Part shown: positions 60,656 through 64,000 of the stretch, piece by piece
Layout: each line of letters begins with the position of its first letter
How positions within the stretch are numbered: the stretch's first letter is position 1
Assembly (NCBI GenBank): GCA_947184155.2
Contig: CAMXCT020002046.1
Location: 434,001 to 498,000, forward strand
Source of the DNA: Cladocopium goreaui
Lineage: Eukaryota > Sar > Dinophyceae > Suessiales > Symbiodiniaceae
DNA: 64,000 bases
Reading direction: 5' to 3'
Made by a program: the position numbers and the translations under genes
The notes under the pieces: model-generated
Seen by the model: the letters and a program-made list of their open reading frames with translations, nothing else
Databases searched by the model: none
Told to the model about the DNA's origin: nothing

Positions 60656-61173
60656 TAGGCCCAAACTGATACAAGGCCGACAAGCCATCTATGGCCTATG
60701 GCGATTGACTAGATTGATCCCAGACAATTGATAGAAATTATAGTTGGTTTCGTGGTCAAAGTCGCCCAAGTTGATGGGATAGTGTATGTTGTGAGAGCCA
60801 TGGTTATATGTGGCAGGGCGTAATAGACGCACACCATCGCACACTCATACAAGATCCCAAAACAGCATCTTCGCAGTGTTCTGGCTTGTCCCTGACTCTA
60901 TAGCTAGGTGCCAGCCAAGAACAAGCGGAAGAGGTGAAAGCTCTCATTGAGGCGTCATCAGCTTAGACTCCCAACCAAGAAATGGAAACTAGCAAAATCC
61001 ACCCATATGGAATCAATGTAAGTGGAGCTTTCTCTGCACATTCTGTGAAGTCTTGCCAGTCTTCTTGTAAGTGAGCTGCACTAGAAGATACTAGAAGTAA
61101 TTCATCACAATTTTTGTGGTAACCTCCGAATTAGTAGCCAGAGCATTAAAAAACATTCACCTCATTCTGGCAG

Positions 61174-61278
61174 ACGCTCAGGAAATGGCTGGTGGATGTT
61201 CATTCTGCTGATTGGCCGCTGCGGGATGTTGCGGATGATGTGCTCGCTCTGGTGGACATTGCCACACGACCCAGCCGA
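61174..61278 (+). CDS. candidate exon of 3' gene
   Basis: 35 codons in phase 0 between TCTGGCAG| and CCGA|GTGTGG. It reads TLRKWLVDVHSADWPLRDVA then DDVLALVDIATRPSR. Helical; family not recognised. Confidence 0.62.
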
Positions 61279-61419
61279 GTGTGGGGCTAAGACAAAAACT
61301 CAGCGCCTTGAGGAGAAGAAGCATAGTGTCGATCCTCTGAGGTGTTTGATGTTGTTTGCAGTTTTTTGGGAGTTTGGGTTATTCTCTGGTAACCCAACAT
61401 GGCAATGGAAATCCACCTG

Positions 61420-61860
61420 TTTGTAGAGGTGTTTTTCTTGTCCATAGACGGAGATTGTTCATTGTCATGTCTACGAGGGGGTCATGATATGTCATGATGT
61501 CAATGGCCAAGGCATGCACTGAAGCCCGAGTCTTAGCATTCTTGGTGGCACATGGTGCACAAGGAGTATCCCAGAACTGATGTCCCACACATGCACAAAC
61601 GTTATAGTATGCATACATACAATACATACATGTAATCTGGCAAGACAAAAACAGCTATGGCTATGGCTATGATGCATTTTGTTGTCTAGAAAAATATGGG
61701 ACATCCATATTTCATATATAGAAATATGTGGCACAGCACGCCAACACGCAGGTAGCAGATGGAAGCAAGGACCAGTGGCATACAGGAGCGAAAGAACATG
61801 ATATATATATATATACGGTATACTGCCATTGTAAGATGAAATGCAAACTCAGGCCATCTA
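61420..61860. other. no gene seen
   Basis: Intron-like sequence between the 61174 exon and the large microsatellite. No exon accepted. Confidence 0.45.
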
Positions 61861-61865
61861 ATAGA

Positions 61866-62470
61866 TACAACATCGATAGATAGATAGATAGGATAGGATA
61901 GGATAGATAGATAGATAGATAGAGAGATAGACAGATAGATTAGATAGATTAGATAGATTAGATAGATTAGATAGATTAGATAGATAGGATAGGTAGGGTA
62001 GACAGGAGAGATAGGATAGATAGGATAGATAGGATAGATAGGGTAGATAGGATGGATAGGATGGATAGGATAGATTAGATAGATAGGATAGATAGGAGAG
62101 ATAGGAGAGATAGGAGAGATAGGAGAGATAGGAGAGATAGGAGAGATAGGATGGATAGGATGGATAGGATGGAAAGGATTGATAGGATGGATAGGATAGA
62201 TTAGATAGATAGGATAGATAGGAGAGATAGGAGAGATAGGAGAGATAGGAGAGATAGGAGAGATAGGAGAGATAGGAGAGATAGGAGAGATAGGATGGAT
62301 AGGATGGATAGGATGGAAAGGATGGATAGGATGGATAGGACAGATAGGATAGCTAGGATAGGTAGGATGGATAGGATGGATAGGATAGATAGTTAGATAG
62401 ATAGTTAGGTAGATAGTTAGATAGATAGGTAGGTAGGCAGGCAGGTAGATAGATAGATAGATAGATATAC
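61866..62470. repeat. 600-bp compound GATA/GGATA/GGAGA microsatellite
   Basis: Blocks of GATAGATTA, GATAGGATA, GATAGGAGA and GATAGGATG, partly duplicated (the GGAGA and GGATG blocks occur twice). It gives a false 275-codon minus-strand frame of Ile-Tyr-Pro/Ser-Pro-Ile repeats. Confidence 0.95.
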
Positions 62471-62476
62471 ACATAA

Positions 62477-62620
62477 TGTGGGATTCGCCGAATGCCATAA
62501 ACATATAAATCATATAAACATGTAAACATCATAAGGCATCCCCAAGTCATGACCATTTTTATGGCTGGTTTTTCATACCATCCCCAAATGGTAGGTTTAT
62601 GGCATTGGGTGAATCCCACA
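62477..62620. repeat. 144-bp inverted-repeat element
   Basis: TGTGGGATTCGCCGAATGCC...ATAAAC pairs with GTTTATGGCATTGGGTGAAT...CCCACA, about 26-bp arms. A MITE-like hairpin next to the microsatellite. Confidence 0.78.
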
Positions 62621-63570
62621 GTAATCATGTTAATCCTGTTCCAAAACAAAAAAAGGAATATAGTAGATACAGACGCCTGAAACACACATGTACGCTGCAA
62701 TCCTCGACATGCTTCTGATCCAGCTACAGTGGGCTGCTAGACTTTTTGCCCAACCTTTTGGTGGCAACGGGTGATAGCTCCTCTGACGCCTGCTGCTGCG
62801 GCCTTTTGTCTCACACTTTGTCTCGATGGAAAAGCGTTTCGAGAAATCCCCCCTCCGAAACGATCTAGATTTTGGGCAGGCTTTGCTCGAAACGGGATCT
62901 AGATTTTCAATCCCGACTTTCCCGAAGGTACCCCATCGACCGTGCAACATCAAAACCATGGAAAAAATGAGGATACAATAGATGGAAATCTACCTGAAAC
63001 CTGCAAAAAGTCACCAAACAACTCAAAATCATTGCAGAGAAGGACCAGAGAAGGACCATATTGTTAGTTTTCCCCTGGAAACTGCAAAAACTGAATTAAA
63101 GGGTGCTTTTCCATCTATTGTATCGACCGGGTTTTCGCAACGTTTTACTTTTCCATCTATTATATTGATTCGCTATTTACAGTAAAATATGTTTCCAGAA
63201 TCATCAGAAAAACACGTTTTTTGCACGATTTACCGCAAAAAACAGTACGATACAATAGATGGAAAAGTAGGCCCAAAATCTATAATCTAGATCGCTTTTC
63301 GAGGTTTGGCACTTTTCTATCTATTCCGGGACGACTATACATACATATATATATATATAAATATATATATGTATACATTGATTATTTCTATTTTTATGTT
63401 GATCTATTATTATCACTATTATTATTATATTAACCATCTATAGTAGTAATAGTAATCTAACCAGCTATTATTATATGATATTTTTACTAACCATTATATT
63501 ATTATTACTATGATTATAATATGATGATCATGGGATCAACCATCTACCAACTGCTGGATTTCGCAACCAT
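62621..63570. other. no gene seen; repeated AATAGATGGAAAA motif
   Basis: Contains several copies, in both orientations, of ACAATAGATGGAAA. CTTTTCCATCTATTGTATCG at 63107-63126 and CGATACAATAGATGGAAAAG at 63249-63268 form an inverted repeat. The function is unknown. Confidence 0.5.
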
Positions 63571-63576
63571 CCTGAG

Positions 63577-63699
63577 GCCTTCGTCTCCTGGTGCTGCAGC
63601 TTCGAGCCGGAGAACCCCAGCGAAGAGCTCCGAACGGCGCTGACGCACGCGCACCTCGGCCGTCACCGTTGGATAACCGCCCTACAGAGGGTGCCTAAG
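63577..63699 (+). CDS. candidate exon of 3' gene
   Basis: 41 codons in phase 0 between ATCCTGAG| and CCTAAG|GTGAGA (strong donor). It reads AFVSWCCSFEPENPSEELRT then ALTHAHLGRHRWITALQRVP. Very GC-rich compared with its flanks. Confidence 0.65.
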
Positions 63700-63779
63700 G
63701 TGAGAAAATCATTTGTAAAATATTGGTTTATTGGGGATAAACATCTATAAGTCTGCAAATATAATTGTAATTTCACCGT

Positions 63780-63928
63780 TGTTTTTTTTCATAAGTGATG
63801 TATATATATATTTTTTATTATTATTATTAATTATTATTATTATTATATTATTATCATTATTATATATACTGTAATATGTTTATGTATGTTGTTATTATTT
63901 TATTATTATTGTTGTTATTATTATTACA
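63780..63928. repeat. TTA trinucleotide microsatellite
   Basis: Interrupted (TTA/TAT)n within an intron, immediately upstream of the final acceptor. Confidence 0.85.
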
Positions 63929-63929
63929 G

Positions 63930-64000
63930 TATTATATTGTACTCTTCACCAAGGATAAGCAACCACCCGTATTCGTAGGGGAAAAGGAGCGTTACCATAT
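63930..64000 (+). CDS. candidate exon of 3' gene, runs off window
   Basis: After TTATTACAG| the phase-0 frame reads YYIVLFTKDKQPPVFVGEKE and stays open to the last base. It is in phase with the previous exon. Partial. Confidence 0.58.

Noticed and set aside
61686..62513. 275-codon minus-strand frame rich in Ile-Tyr-Pro and Ser-Pro-Ile
   Set aside because: Pure translation of the GATA/GGATA microsatellite; no start context or non-repeat domain.

Overview
The window reads as nuclear DNA of a dinoflagellate. Short plus-strand exon-like segments are separated by long AT-rich introns. Several apparent splice donors are GC or GA instead of GT. A 15-nt match to the 3' part of the dinoflagellate spliced leader occurs twice. 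A Gly/Lys-rich Copia element with an HGDD reverse-transcriptase box, many microsatellites and two families of short terminal-inverted-repeat (TIR) intron-resident elements are also present. No rRNA, tRNA or CRISPR array could be supported. All exon boundaries are read by eye, so most exon calls are provisional.

Layout. About 0.2-32 kb holds small plus-strand exons, many coiled-coil-like, probably from one or a few large genes of unknown function. A five-exon block is tandemly duplicated at 11.27-12.48 kb and 12.63-24.29 kb. The last intron of the second block copy is swollen to 11 kb by nested insertions: a family-B TIR element (13330-24114) contains a 3.5-kb foldback with 1.73-kb arms (13372-24035), and its left arm contains an intact Copia retrotransposon (14748-21866) with identical LTRs. 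A separate 1.03-kb element (8707-9733) with perfect 25-bp TIRs carries a 119-bp satellite. 32.70-37.24 kb is a six-exon gene for an OSCA/CSC1/TMEM63-like cation channel, the best recognised host gene. 37.7-48.2 kb has further small exons and several minisatellite blocks.

48224-58271 is a 10-kb tyrosine-recombinase retroelement with split direct repeats (A1 - genes - B1 - A2 - B2). It encodes a Cys-rich protein, a tyrosine recombinase, a zinc-finger protein with an HCX5R phosphatase-like motif, a Gag-like protein, and a methyltransferase-like/RT/RNase H polyprotein. Its A repeats contain the spliced-leader-like 15-mer inside a hairpin. From 58.5 kb to the end there is another plus-strand gene, with consecutive phase-0 exons, that runs off the window.

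The strongest candidates for something undescribed are the retroelement with its unusual gene order and cargo, the nested foldback, and the two element families whose inverted termini themselves look like splice sites.
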